Source: Burhinus oedicnemus | Lineage: Eukaryota > Chordata > Aves > Charadriiformes > Burhinidae | Assembly (NCBI GenBank): GCA_008921705.1 | Contig: VFFE01009205.1 | Span: forward strand, 1,594,276 to 1,658,275 | Direction: 5' to 3' | DNA: 64,000 nt | Shown: positions 23,718 through 35,824 of the stretch, piece by piece | Layout: the number at the start of each line of letters is the position of its first letter | Numbering within the stretch: position 1 is the stretch's first letter | Made by a program: the position numbers and the translations under genes | The notes under the pieces: generated by a model | What the model saw: only the letters and a program-made list of their open reading frames with translations | Databases searched by the model: none | Told to the model about the DNA's origin: nothing

Positions 23718-24640
23718 GAGAAAGATGTATTGCATGATTGCTACAATTTCATTCTTATGTCTTTTTGCCAAAAAGAAAATATGGTTTTAATATAAGTTTA
23801 CATCTGCGTGGTATTACATGCATGTAAAACAGATGTAACCTAATTACATTTTCATTTAAATTGCTAAATAGCTACTTAAGTAAAAAGCTAAAATAACATA
23901 CAAACAACAGTTACTATAATAACAAGTGTACTTAGAATTAAATGAAAGGGATCAAAGCTACAGCATGCAAAACTTGAGCTGGTCTTTGAAAAAGATACAG
24001 TGACATAACAGCGCTGTATTGATTTACTCAGTAATTTAATGTCTCTACAACTCAGCCAGAAGACACATCTCAGTTTAGCAGAGACACATGGAGGAAAATT
24101 CAGACAGTTTATACAAAGACTTTGGGTCTCATAAAGACTAGCCATACTCTACTAGAGATTATGTAGCAAAATTCCAAATTGGAAATTAGAATACCAATGC
24201 AATACAATCAACTTGATTATAGTTTTAGTCAGACCTGTCTGAACTAGCTGCACTCAGAAATCATGTCCTAACAGTGCAATCAGAGTGTGCTTTTCTTATT
24301 TTTAGCAGAGGACTGGAGTCTGCAGAAGAGATACCACATTTATTTCTATTTCTCTCTGCACAAACATCTGTTCACTAGAGCTAAATTTGGGGGGGCTAAT
24401 CAAAATACAGTGAGTACAGTGGAAAGACTAGAATCAACTCAATCCTGGGTCGTTAAAGAAGGGAAAATAAATCTCATTTACATTCAAACGCATTTACCAG
24501 AAAGGGCTAAAATTTCAAAGCCTGGACACAAATAGAAAAGGATGAGTTGCATTGGTAAGGCATATTTAAGCGTATGTGAGATAGTCAGGAAAAGGAAGTC
24601 CAAATGCAGGATTCCATATTCCTACTGTCACTCTCATGAA

Positions 24641-24671
24641 CTTATTACTTTACTTATTACTTATTACTTTA
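24641..24671 (+). repeat. TTATTAC short tandem repeat
   Basis: The motif 'cttattact' is repeated three times with 7- and 12-base spacing, a small imperfect minisatellite. Confidence 0.85.
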
Positions 24672-27223
24672 GGGAAAAAGCAATCATTCATTTTTATCTG
24701 TGAAAAATCCTATCTTTTAATTACCTTATCTATTCACACTTCGTATTTTAGAGAGTTCTCCTTCTGCATGCCTGTCTTTCCAAGCCAATTGTACAGACTT
24801 TTGTAGGTGGATATAAGATAGTGAAATTTATATCTACTGTCATTAAGCAGCTATTATGTAGGTTTTGTGTATACATCTACACTTTGCTAGAGACTGTTCT
24901 TTGTACCCTATCACATTTCTGTTTACTTGTTAGGTTACATATGACTGATGAAGGTTCAACAAGCTGATAAGCACAGCTTTGCAGGAACATGCAAAAGCAT
25001 GTCTATTTTTTCTAACACATTATTTTTATATTAAATAAACAGTTAAGGATATTACTGAATATTTTTCCAGAATAATGCTGATGTAAACATTCAAGTTAAA
25101 CTGATGCCTTCAGTACCTGTAGGCCACTTACTACTGGTTGATTTTAATAAAACTTTGTCCTCTTTAGAAACAGATTGGGGCAAGAACGATGCGTGCTTGG
25201 TGCTGTGTTAAAAAAAAAAGGCAAGACAATGACACTCACACACAAGACTCTTCCACACAACAAAGTCACAGAGGTAGCAGCTCTTCAGCACCAAGTAACT
25301 TACCAAAATGTTCAAATTCCCATTATTTTCACTTTTCCTGAGATCTTAATTTTATTTAGTTGCCTCTTAGATAATTAGTTATAAACCACCTGAATCTATG
25401 ATTCTGTTTTCCCCTAATCTAGCAGGCCCTAACAAATCCTCTTAAAACATTTCAGTAGGAAATTCAAGCACCAGTTTTCACAACTCACACAGTTTGTTTT
25501 GCATATGCATATACTCTAAAGTTATTATTTGCTTAAAAAGAGTATCTACAAACATCTAAATTCCATGTAGGAATTGCTTTCTGCTACGAGATTGTTTTGT
25601 TGACACCACAAGCAGCAGCAGTTTAACCAGATTCCAGTTTGAGTTGAGGTGGCCACTCCCTGATAAACCACAGCTCTTGTCCTCTCATTATTTGTCTTGG
25701 AATTTTAATCTTGAATTATAGAAAATTTTAAGGAATAGCACAGCTGAACATGTGTTTCATCTACCAGCAGTTTGAAGGCAGGAGAACAAGTTAAGTAAAG
25801 AGCACAAGCTATTTAACCTTCCCACATACACAAAACCATATGTAACTTGCAACAGAAACTTGAGGGTTGTTAAAGTGATGGAGACACACTTGAAACAACT
25901 TCAGTTCCCAAACAGGTCAACAGAAGTTCAAATTGCTCAGCATTTAATTACTGGTACTCAGTATGTGTTGAGCTCAGGACCCAAATGACATTCCCATTTA
26001 GGGTCCTCAAAATCTATACTCCTTAATTTCTCTTTTATTAACAGTCTACTCTTCTCTTGCCTTTATCTATCCAGATGTCACTACCAAAGGCTTAATATTT
26101 ACAGGCAATTACTTAACACGTAATATACACTTTGATTCTGTACAAAAGTCTGACCTTGAAACCAAAACATATTCTACTTTTAAGGCACAAACCAATTTGG
26201 GGGAATATGCAGTCAGGAAGTTGATCCGAGTACTCCCTGTTGCCACTGTAGAGCAGAAGGAAATAGGACTACTGGAAAGTCGTACAATTAGTAGTCTATC
26301 TTAAAAAGATAGATCAAATAACATCAACAACATTAGGTGTGAGAAGGTTTTGAAGCAAAGGTTTGGTCTCCTTCTGCATCCTTTATGCTACCTAGAACGA
26401 ACAGGAGTCTTAGCTGATGACAGCAGGCTGCCGAGAGTGCAGAAACTCTTGGCTTCCAAATACATCATGTTGCACACCTCTCCTTTTGTGCACAAAGGCT
26501 AAGTACACACAGGCTGAAGTACAGTTTTACATGTTTTGGTATTAGACATGGATCACCTGGAAAAAAAGATACATTTATCTTGCAGAAGCACGGCTTTTTC
26601 TTTGCTTCTTTTAAAGAAATTATCTTCATTAAAAGAAACATGAATTAACTTGCCAGGCAGGTGTTATTCTGGTGCTCTCTTCTGTGCAGCCTGGATAGAA
26701 TAAATCATCTTTCTCAAAACTTCCATTTTCCCATAATACTGAAGCTCTATATTACTATTTATAGAAATCTTGTGATCTTTTGAAATAATAAAAGAATCCT
26801 GTGTGTTTTTTCCATTGGAAAAAAGCAACAGTAATTACTTTATCACGAAAGGTTTAGTGCATGCAGTAGTACACATTAGAACACTGACACTTCTGAAGTA
26901 GGAACCAGCCTCTGACCCTATTTTGAAGTGCCAATACAACTTTAGTGCTTGCATTTTCAAATATTTATTTCCTTCATAGATATTTTATATGTAGATCTCA
27001 GTCAGTCCCTCAGCAGTAAATATTCTTATTTTCACATTAGTAGAAGCCCAAGACTAGCATGATTCTCTAATATGCAAGACTTTCCTTCTTGGAAATTAGA
27101 TTGTCTTCTCCTGTCTTAAACTCCGAATCAAAGGCATAAAATCATGTGCACATTTGATGATGGATGGATGTAGAATCATAAACATGGAAATGCAAATTCT
27201 TCACTGAAATGCTGAAGGAAAAC

Positions 27224-27249
27224 TTTTTTTTTTTTTTTTTTTTTTTTTT
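27224..27249 (+). repeat. Poly-T tract (26)
   Basis: Uninterrupted T run followed by 'gagaggggc'. Read on the minus strand it would be a poly-A tail, but I find no retrotransposed body to its right that would end here. Confidence 0.95.
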
Positions 27250-27659
27250 GAGAGGGGCATATGGAAGACTATGATCATCAGAAAGTCAAGGAACGGACCC
27301 AGTGAAGAATTTTTTATTTTCCCAATTACCAAGTCATCACACTTTCAAGTGAGTTTCTCTCCCTCACAAACAGTAAGTACACTTCCAAATGCCACCTGTT
27401 AACCAGGAGTTGGTAACGTCAGCATAGTGGAGCTGCCATTTTTTCCTGTAATACCTTCTACACAATGAAAATCAATACCGTCTGACAGGATAAATCATGA
27501 CCGAGAAAAACACTCCACCTCCTGACACAAGCTGCCTTTCATAACATGAGAACAAGTCAAGTTACCCTCAAGATACGTATACATTTTTGTTCCTTAATGG
27601 TCAGTATACTCTAGTAGAGTGTCCTTTTGTTGTATTTTGTATCACCTAACTACTAACCT

Positions 27660-28290
27660 CCGTCTTCATGTTCAAGCCCTTTTTTCCCTCCCCATCTTTC
27701 CTTCTCTTTTCTTTCACTCATCTTTTCACTCCTTGTTGGCAAAGCCCTCCCAAAACACTGATGTTTATTATCATGAGAAAAAAACCACGGTAATTTAGAT
27801 CTGAAATTCCTCTTCAACCTTTAGTCCTACTATATGCATTGAATGTTAGTTTACTACCATTGTGTCAAGCTCCTCTCAACTTCCTTTCTGATCACCTTAG
27901 CTTGGACCACCTTTTGTCCACAGAAATCACTAAACTTTGTAATACTTTCCTTGAAAATTTTTAGAGCCTTTCCCATTTCCATTCTCCTTTACATCTTTAT
28001 TGCCCACAATCCTGGAAATCTGTTTGCGTCTGAGCATTTAAGATTCATTTGATATTCCCTTCCACATGACTTCTAGCAGGTCCTTCTCCTCCCATGAGCC
28101 ATTCTTGGTCCACTCATCTCTTCAAATGACCAGTTCCTTTATAGGGAGTTTATTAACATTTCCTTTCCAACATATTAAACCCTTTGCCGACCCCACTGTC
28201 AAACTCGCATCATGTCCCTGACATCTTTGTGAATTTCCTATAAACTTAAAACCTTTAAATGACTGATTCATCTTCTACTATCCCTCGAGT
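27660..28290 (+). other. Pyrimidine-rich strand-asymmetric block
   Basis: The + strand is visibly enriched in C and T for about 600 bases, with many 'tttcc', 'ctcc' and 'cttt' words, and then returns to background. Possible causes are a relic of a purine-rich retroelement strand, transcription-linked skew or a diffuse polypyrimidine region. I do not recognise a family. Confidence 0.5.
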
Positions 28291-28949
28291 CCCTGTTTTT
28301 GCATGTTGGGTTAAGGAATTCAGAAAATTACTTCACGGCACACAATGAACATATAGTAACATAAAATGTGTTACATTTAATCTTCACTAGTGATTTATTT
28401 GGGAGCATACATATGCAATTATGAGCTGATCAGGTTGTTTCAAAGGAAATGAAGAAATTTGTCTCCCTTCTTTGTGAAATTTAATATTGCAAGACATATT
28501 CCTCCTCTTGTTCATAAGTCAGAGATGCCCCTCACCTCTGTCTTTCTTGTCCTTGCTCTATACTGTGTTTTATCTTGACATCATGGAAGTCAAACTTAAC
28601 TTATTAGTTTGATAAATTAAAACATGTAACTTTTTACTGAGCTGTTAGAGACTTATCCTATATATTTATATGCTATGTAAATATGAGGTGGCTCCATCCA
28701 AGATAATACGCTTCCAGAGAAATGCCAGACCCAGACCAAGAATACAGTCTTTCTGAATTTTCCTCTAGAGAATGAGAGAAAATACCAAACTAACTTTACC
28801 TATTTACATCTGGGCTTCTGAAACCTGTGGGGATGCAAAAGTATTCCCAGCAATTGTTTCTTTGATTTGCATGTTACATCAAACAAGCAGATACTTATTT
28901 TTCCCATGTGTGCATAATGGAGAAGATGATCAATTCTCAAACTTGTAAA

Positions 28950-29020
28950 ACAAATTTAGAATTCAGTCACACACTTAATTTCATTTGGTTCTTTATATAT
29001 AAATCAGTTGAAACAAACCT
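28950..29020 (+). repeat. Copy A of a dispersed ~70-bp repeat
   Basis: This segment closely matches 33751-33824 in the same orientation. The shared words are 'acaaat.tagaattca', 'ttggttctttata' and 'ttgaaacaaacct'. By eye there are about seven substitutions and a three-base length difference. Similarity stops sharply on both sides. It may be a piece of an uncharacterised repeat or a duplicated regulatory element. Confidence 0.85.
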
Positions 29021-32000
29021 CTGCCTAAAATGCTGAAAGAAATGTCATTTTATTAAATAGCACATGGAAAAAAGCCTAGCAATTTCAAAGACATAATATG
29101 GAAAGAGTAGCAGGGATAAAATGAAAAGAATAAAAGTCTAGAGAGATCCTTCTGGGACCCTTAAAGTTTTATGAGAATAGCCTTAGCGAAAGATCTCTGA
29201 ACGTGTAAATGTAAATTAATTGAAGAAGTTGAATCTTTACCTGCATATATTTGTTACATTTAACAATTAAAATCTATTTAAATGTTAATGATCTAAAATT
29301 TAAAATGTGCCCCCTATTAACAGCAATGAAACTCTCTACAGTTTAATCAATATTAATGAAAGAAAAATGTTAAGGTAACAAAACCTAGTGCATTAGTAGT
29401 TATTGAGGAATAGGAATTTTTTTTTTCTATTAAGTTTTATATAATCACACAGATTATAGCATCAGATAGATGCATACTGTACAAAATAAAACCTGCAAAG
29501 GGTGATTTTAAGAAGAAAGAGAAAGAGACTAACAATTCTGTATACACTCTGGAAGGTCATTCATCATTAGGGATTGTCACCTTACATACACTAATCAACA
29601 ACTTGATACCAGAAGTAGAACAAGCAACTCTTAAGCAGCTGAAGAATGACATTTGAAATAATCCACTCATCACTGGCTAATACATGCCTCTTGTACGCAG
29701 AATGTCAATAGCAAACTCACTGCACTCTAAATTGCTAGGCAGCAATCATCTATGGAAATGAAGCAACTATCAGATGTGTTATGCTGTATCCTATAATTGT
29801 GTACCATATTTGAATTCATCATGGTTTCATATAATTGTTAGCAATACCTTCTAAAACACACATCCTGTCAGACACATCTTTCTATTAAATGATAGTTTTT
29901 CTGTTTTTGTTACTTGTCTTCATCCACAAACCAACTGCTATATTTTTTTTTCATAGAAATACTCCTTTTCCTTTTTTCTTTTCTCCCCCCCCAGCAGCTT
30001 TTAAATTTTACATATAGGCTCCTTTTACTTTCCGTGCACAACTGTATTATTTCCCTCCTAGAATTTTCATATCTCAGAAAGGACGTAACCTCAAAATTTT
30101 TAGTTGCAGGAAAATCCACACAAACTTTAAGACTTGATTGTGAAGTTCTCTTCAGCCTGAGACCTTCTAAGAATCAGTTCATGTATTCCTAGTTCCTCTT
30201 TGAAGACTTGTCTCCACTCTCTAGCAGGAGGTGGAGAAGGTGGGTACAGATGAGACCAAATTCAGGCAAAGAAAAATGGAAGACTACTACTGGTAAATTT
30301 TGCATCCTGGGAGCCAGGATGTAAACTGCAAAACCATTGTAGGACATTCAAAAATCAATCTCAAACCTGGGTGTCTAAAAGAGCTTCTAAGATTAATTTA
30401 GACATTACTGACTTGGAGGACGGGTGGTGGAGATTGATCTACAAACAACCCTAAAGTAACTCAGCATACAGATGCTTGTCTTTTCTCCTATAATGTTCCA
30501 TCAAGCTTTTATGAAGGCTTAAACATGACCTGGGTAGTGACAGAATACCTGCCATTGAGCCATCCATAAGCCTGTATTTATAGCTGTGCTGTACCACCAG
30601 AGGGCACACACACACATGAATGAAGATACCTAACTGGAATGAAATGCATCCCCATTGGTAGAACTAGGTATCTAGATTCTTTTTATCTCCTTAACCCAGA
30701 CAAGGAACAATGCAAACAATCAACTTTGAAATTCAAAATTTCTGAGCAGAGCATTCAGGTTCAAAAAGTCATAGCAATCATGCAGAGACATTTTAATGCT
30801 TTTCTACTCAATGGCACATGCCAGACTAGCCTTCACTTATGGTTCCCCAAATGACCAAAGATTTGGCCTAACAAAAAAAAAAAATCACGTTCCGAGGTCT
30901 TAAAAAATCCCATGGAACTCTCTACAAAGCCCATGTCCTGTCCTACATCCAGCTTAAATTATGCTGCACAGTTTATGCAGCTTCCCCTGTAATCTGAGTA
31001 AGTCAGTCTTCTTATTTCTTGTGCTACCTATATAAAGAAGGTGCAGGCTGGCACATGTGATATGGTGCATTCTTTGTCAGGTGGCACAGGTATATGGGAT
31101 TTTAAACATACTGTCTGTCAAACAGTTTCCTTTTGAATAGCTGGATCTATATACAGCATCCATTTGACTATTATTATGCCATTAAGGACCATGCAAAATA
31201 TTTTATCTTCATAGAAAACAGAGTGATCAACTGAAAATTTAGTAACTGACTACATATGGCAATCAGAGCAAATAAGAAAGCACCAAGGAATGTTAATACA
31301 TTTCTATGCCTTACAAATCACTAACGTTTTTAGTATATAATTTCAAAAAAAAAGAAAGACATTTACTGAAAGGAAATCTTTAGTTGCTAAAACTTAACAA
31401 CAATTGCTATCTTAACAAAAGGCTGGCTTGTGACAGAAATACACAGAACTGCTGCACAGGAGAAGGTTTTGAGAGTCATTATGAAACTTACGACTACTGA
31501 TAGTCTGGCACTAAAATGCAGTGATAGTCACTGTATGCAAACAAGGCTTCTGAGCTACATATTAATATAAAAATCTATATACTTCTTCAGTGGCCTGTTT
31601 ATAAGGAGGACTCTTGCTAGCACAGCTTCTGAATTTAACTTCTGCCTAAGTCTTCTACATCCAAGGTATTCCAGGCAGAATATAGCTTCAGTTGTATCAC
31701 AGGTACTTGCGAAGTTTCTTTACATGTACACTGATATCTCAACACCAGTATTCTGCCTAGCAAAGAGATCATAAATGTCTTCATTCTTTTACCCAAGGCA
31801 GGCGAATAAACTCTGATCTGACTTCAGTTCCACCTTGTATGTTTAATGATACACACAATTAAATGAAGTTACAATTTTATATCTGAATAGTAGATGCTAG
31901 ACATCTACTGTGATGTAAAAATAATAATTATTAATCATGTGTACGTCAATTCCTACATTTCACTTCACAAAAAATACACAGGCTTTTTCAGAGAAATTAC

Positions 32001-32164
32001 AAAAAAACCATTCAAACTAGGAAGAAAAATGAACTCATTTATTATGGTGATGTTTTTATATGATTAGATGCCAAAGCATGAAGAACTAAACAGTTTTGGT
32101 TCTCCTCAAAGCAGATACACTACAATTAAGCAAGACATAAAGAAGAGCGATATGGAAAGGACTC
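29021..32164. other. Unique sequence, no gene recognised
   Basis: Contains a strong acceptor-like tract near 29960-29994 (long T/C run ending in eight C then 'ag') and a CTCF-type core. The two opposing open frames at 29910-30192 are overlapping by-products of the pyrimidine-rich sequence. Confidence 0.5.
30594..30605 (+). promoter_or_regulatory. CTCF-type core motif
   Basis: CCACCAGAGGGC matches every position of the vertebrate CTCF core (CCASYAGRKGGC). CTCF is an insulator and loop-anchor protein, and motif orientation (+ here) influences loop direction. A single 12-base match occurs by chance at low frequency in a 64-kb window, so binding is plausible but unproven. Confidence 0.5.
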
Positions 32165-32677
32165 TGTGTGAAGAATGATTAAATAGAGACTGTTCAGCCT
32201 AGAAAAGCGATCACAAAAGGGAGATGCAATGGAACTCAATAAAATCATGAATGAACAAAAAAAACCACCCAAACTTACCTAGGGAAGTACTTTTCACTAT
32301 TTACTAATAAAAGAAACAAAGAAGCAAAAGCAGATAGGATTTTTGGTTTGGGTGTGGTGTGTGGTCATAATCTTTAGTACATAGTGCAACTGCTCAGAAT
32401 AGAATACCGAGGCTATTAAAAGTCTACATAAATCAAAAATGATTGCATAAATTCACTGAAAAGAGGTACCTATGCAGGACCATTAAATGCAAAGATATCA
32501 CACCTTTGCATCAGAAAACGTTAGTCATAAATTATTGGGGATAGATCAATATTCAGAGAGAGAATGACTACATACTTCCCTTATTGTCATTTTTTGCTTT
32601 TGCTATCTGCTGTTGTCCAGCATTGTATGGCACTGAGCTAGAGGGATCTTTGGTCTGACCTGGCATGGTGCTGCTTA
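32165..32677 (+). mobile_element. Ancient CR1 LINE 3' fragment
   Basis: The relic starts with 'gactgttcagcctagaaaag' and 'aataaaatcatgaatg'. It continues through a block comparable to 'ttcactgaaaagaggtacct' and 'ggaccattaaatgc', and ends 'gagctagagggatctttggt' then 'ctgacctggcatgg'. This is the order of an old amniote CR1 3' region. Divergence is high, there are many indels and no reading frame survives. It is clearly older than the copy at 13868. Confidence 0.8.
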
Positions 32678-33750
32678 CCATGGGGGAAGGAGAGCACCAC
32701 AACAGATTATTATAGCAACATCTCAGCACTCTTATTGACAGTCGCGTTTTTCTCTTCATTATTGTATTAAAACCATGAATGGAGATAGTATTAACAAGGA
32801 CACTACTTACAAATTATTAATCTTGACTTGCATAAATATGATATTAAGAATATAGGTACTTGGTATTCAGACCATGCATGCATTATGATACTCACTGAAC
32901 GGAGGGACCGCTGGGAGCAACTATGGACACTAATGAGCTACAGCGGAAGTGTACAGATGCAGAATTGTTCCTGGGCAAATGTGTGTTGGGGAAGGATGTT
33001 CACACAATGAAGCAGGTTGCTTTCCTGAAGGGGGGAAGGTGGAGTCTCTAACTTGCCTTTTTTATGGAGGAAACAATCCCAAAATAGGTGTCTGGCTCAA
33101 GTAAATCTCTCTCAAGCTGTTGCCTTCCCTCCTCTCTACCACAAGACAGACTTATCTACAACAAAAATTTATCTACAACTCTACCATATTCAGCCTTGCT
33201 GAAGCCTTCCTTAAATCATACATGTGCATGCTTAGATTAATAAACCATTTGATCTACTTGCCAATACCTATCAAAACTCTGAAATGAAAAAAAAAAAAAA
33301 GGGACACAGACTAGAAAATAGGAGCTTAAAGAACCTAAGAATTGTTCATAAGTTTTGTAACTATTTATAAGGAAGAATTTTTATTCAGAACAAAGGACAA
33401 ATGCTGTCCTTTTAATTATCGACATTTATCTCCGGGACAAGAACATCAGGTATATAATATAGAAGATTCTTTTAATATAGAGGACAGATGGCAACTTCAC
33501 TCCTGGGACTTCCTTAGGCTGCCCCAGAAAAAACCCCAACAACCCAAAACAAAACAAAACCAACACCAAAACCTCCATAATTTTAAAAGACTTTGAGAAT
33601 TCCCAAAGGAATGCTAGTCTGGACACAGGAAAGCTGAACTGTCTTGTTTGCAAAGCAAATGATAAAACATTTCAGGAGTGTACAGAAACTCCTTAGGATG
33701 ACAGCGTACAAAATTAACTTAAAGAATACGTTTCCATGTCACCTAATCAT
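32678..33750. other. Unique sequence with simple repeats
   Basis: A poly-A run (33287-33300) and a (CAAAA)-like A/C-rich stretch near 33531-33573 are the only structures I can name. Confidence 0.55.
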
Positions 33751-33824
33751 ACAAATCTAGAATTCATTCCCACACTTTAAAATTTCACTTGGTTCTTTAT
33801 AGATAAATCTTTTGAAACAAACCT
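33751..33824 (+). repeat. Copy B of a dispersed ~70-bp repeat
   Basis: Partner of 28950-29020, with the same orientation and 4.8 kb away. It carries three extra bases in the 'actttaaaattt' portion. The flanks of the two copies are unrelated. Confidence 0.85.
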
Positions 33825-34254
33825 TTTTGGAAACAAAATTACGTTAGCAGAATTTATGATGATGTTATACGTAAATGCAGTATGGCAGGTAGGAATGTTT
33901 AGGAAAGATGTTATTTACTTGTTTTGCAACATAAAAACATTTCAATAAACTAATAAAACCAAAGCAGACTTAATAATCCTTTAAGAAAAGCAATTCGACT
34001 TGTCTAAAATCATACATGCATCAATAGATGCATGTGGCATTTCAGAGGCATGTTTCTTACTTCACTTACAGGGTGTTAATATCGTAAGCTGTGAACCAAC
34101 ACTGTCTCTGTGAGTGTTAATACTATTAATGTCCTGCTGGGTAAACAGCCAGAACCAAACCAGTGTTCTGAACTGTCTCTGACAATAGTTAGCCTTCCTA
34201 CCCTTGGTTTTCAGCACAGTAAAACCATTTACTTTTGTAACTATTAGATTTCTC

Positions 34255-34310
34255 GGGGGGGGGGTGGTGGAGCAGGGTGGGGAAGGAGTCTGAATAGAGA
34301 GTCTGAATAG
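34255..34310 (+). repeat. G-run with quadruplex potential and 13-bp direct repeat
   Basis: Ten consecutive G (34255-34264) are followed by further G tracts to about 34286. Then comes a 13-base-period direct repeat of 'gagtctgaatag' (34286-34297 and 34299-34310). The spacing allows a G-quadruplex only with one loop longer than usual or with two-tetrad stacking. Confidence 0.7.
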
Positions 34311-34439
34311 AGTAAGAGTTTAATACTGGTTTAAGAAAACTGGAAGAGATACTTCTTGCAATAGCATGAATTGCATATTCTGCAATTGCAGAGTAACATG
34401 ATCATTACTGAGGGTTTACAACTCTGTAAAAAAGATTGG

Positions 34440-35824
34440 AATCTAGTTGACTAAATCACACTTATCTCCATTTCTGGTGCTTTGGGCCACAAATTATAAT
34501 TTCCATCTCTCCCAGTTTTCTTTACATTGGCTTAAAGCGCACAAAACAATCAGTTTTGGGTTTTTTTTTCCTTAAGCCTTTAAATGTAAAGAACGAAATA
34601 ATGCAAATATTTTTCCTCCTTCAATTTAGACCAAAGTGTCAAGCCAGCAGTATTTTATATTGCACGAAGTGCCCTTTAAATAATTAAACCATTCAGCTCC
34701 ATGCCTAAGTTAAAAAATATATAGAACAAGCACAGCCATCAATACAGGATTTGCCCCTCTCTGAATTAATCCAATTATTCAAATGTCAGTTATAACTGTC
34801 AGAGAGCAGTTCCTTGGGCCGGACCAAACTGTTAAAAATTAAAACTGTTTTACCTCGTTTAGTCTCTCTGCCTTTTTAATGTAAAATCCATGGTCTTGAC
34901 AAAAAGTTGTGGGATTTGACACCCAATGCAACACAACCCTATTTCTGTCATACATGCATAATTCACTTTGGAAATTTGCACTTGCTTTAAAATATTACTA
35001 AAATATACATGTAACATATGCTAATTTAGCCGCACTGGCTTGTAAGCTCCAGCCACTAGGTTATATGTAAACTTTGCCAAGTGCATACACTGTACATAAA
35101 GGGATTATAAATGAAAGAAAAGATCACTGTCCCTAGCTCTCCGTTTCCAGCCTTGGCCAAACTGACAGCCCCAAATCCCAGCAACATCTAACATGCCCTT
35201 CCTGTGGAGAAGACAGCCTGTTCTCAGAGTCTTAATTACATCCCAGCTGACTGCCCGGCGTTGCCAAAATCAGGCAACAAACGATGCACCTTCACTTGCA
35301 ATATGGTCTGCTAAACAGACTCCCAGTCACACAGAAAGAAACTTTCACAACAAGGAGAAATAAAGGGACAAGCTAGAGAGCGGGGGAGAGGGCAGGCAGC
35401 AATCAAGACAAGGAAAAACCCTCTTCCCAGACTCCTGAGGGACCAGGGAGCAGCAGCATGTAACAAACAAGGCTATCCCTTGCTCAAAACAAACCCGCGG
35501 CCCAAGGTGCCTCACGCCAAGGACTGCTGTTCTTCAAGATGGGCCACTGTAACTAAGACTGGGTAGATTAATGATTGTTAAGGAAGGCTAACCAACCCCT
35601 CACTGCTCAGGCCATTATAATTACAGAAGAACAGCATGCCGCATTCTGCAATCGCAAATGGTATCATATGTTTTCCTGGCTGGCTTGCAGGAGGAGCTTT
35701 ATTTACACAGATGAAATACGAGAGTTGCAGATTTAAAGCAACAGAATTTTAAAATTAACAGAATTACGTGTGCTTATGGATACCCGCAGAACAAAGTTAC
35801 ACTGACATCTGTTTCACCTTGCAG
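34440..35824. promoter_or_regulatory. Motif-dense, possibly conserved noncoding block
   Basis: Compared with its surroundings this stretch has fewer homopolymers and more balanced base composition, with no repeat relics. It is dense in homeobox-type sites (for example 'ccattataattacag' near 35612) and holds a perfect palindrome CAGTTATAACTG at 34787-34798, two facing MYB-type cores. Such blocks in avian gene deserts are often enhancers of developmental genes. Conservation cannot be tested here, so this is inference. Confidence 0.35.

Larger units (their letters stand above)
23306..28949. other. Unique sequence, no gene recognised
   Basis: Holds simple repeats (24641-24671, 27224-27249), an 8-bp perfect hairpin at 26295-26313 (TCTATCTT/AAGATAGA) and a markedly pyrimidine-rich block at 27660-28290. 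No coding family is recognised. Confidence 0.5.

Noticed and set aside
13334..31610. Shared 16-mer 'ctgtttataaggagga' near 13334 and 31595
   Set aside because: One shared 16-mer is expected roughly by chance among all pairs of positions in a window this size, and the flanks do not match.
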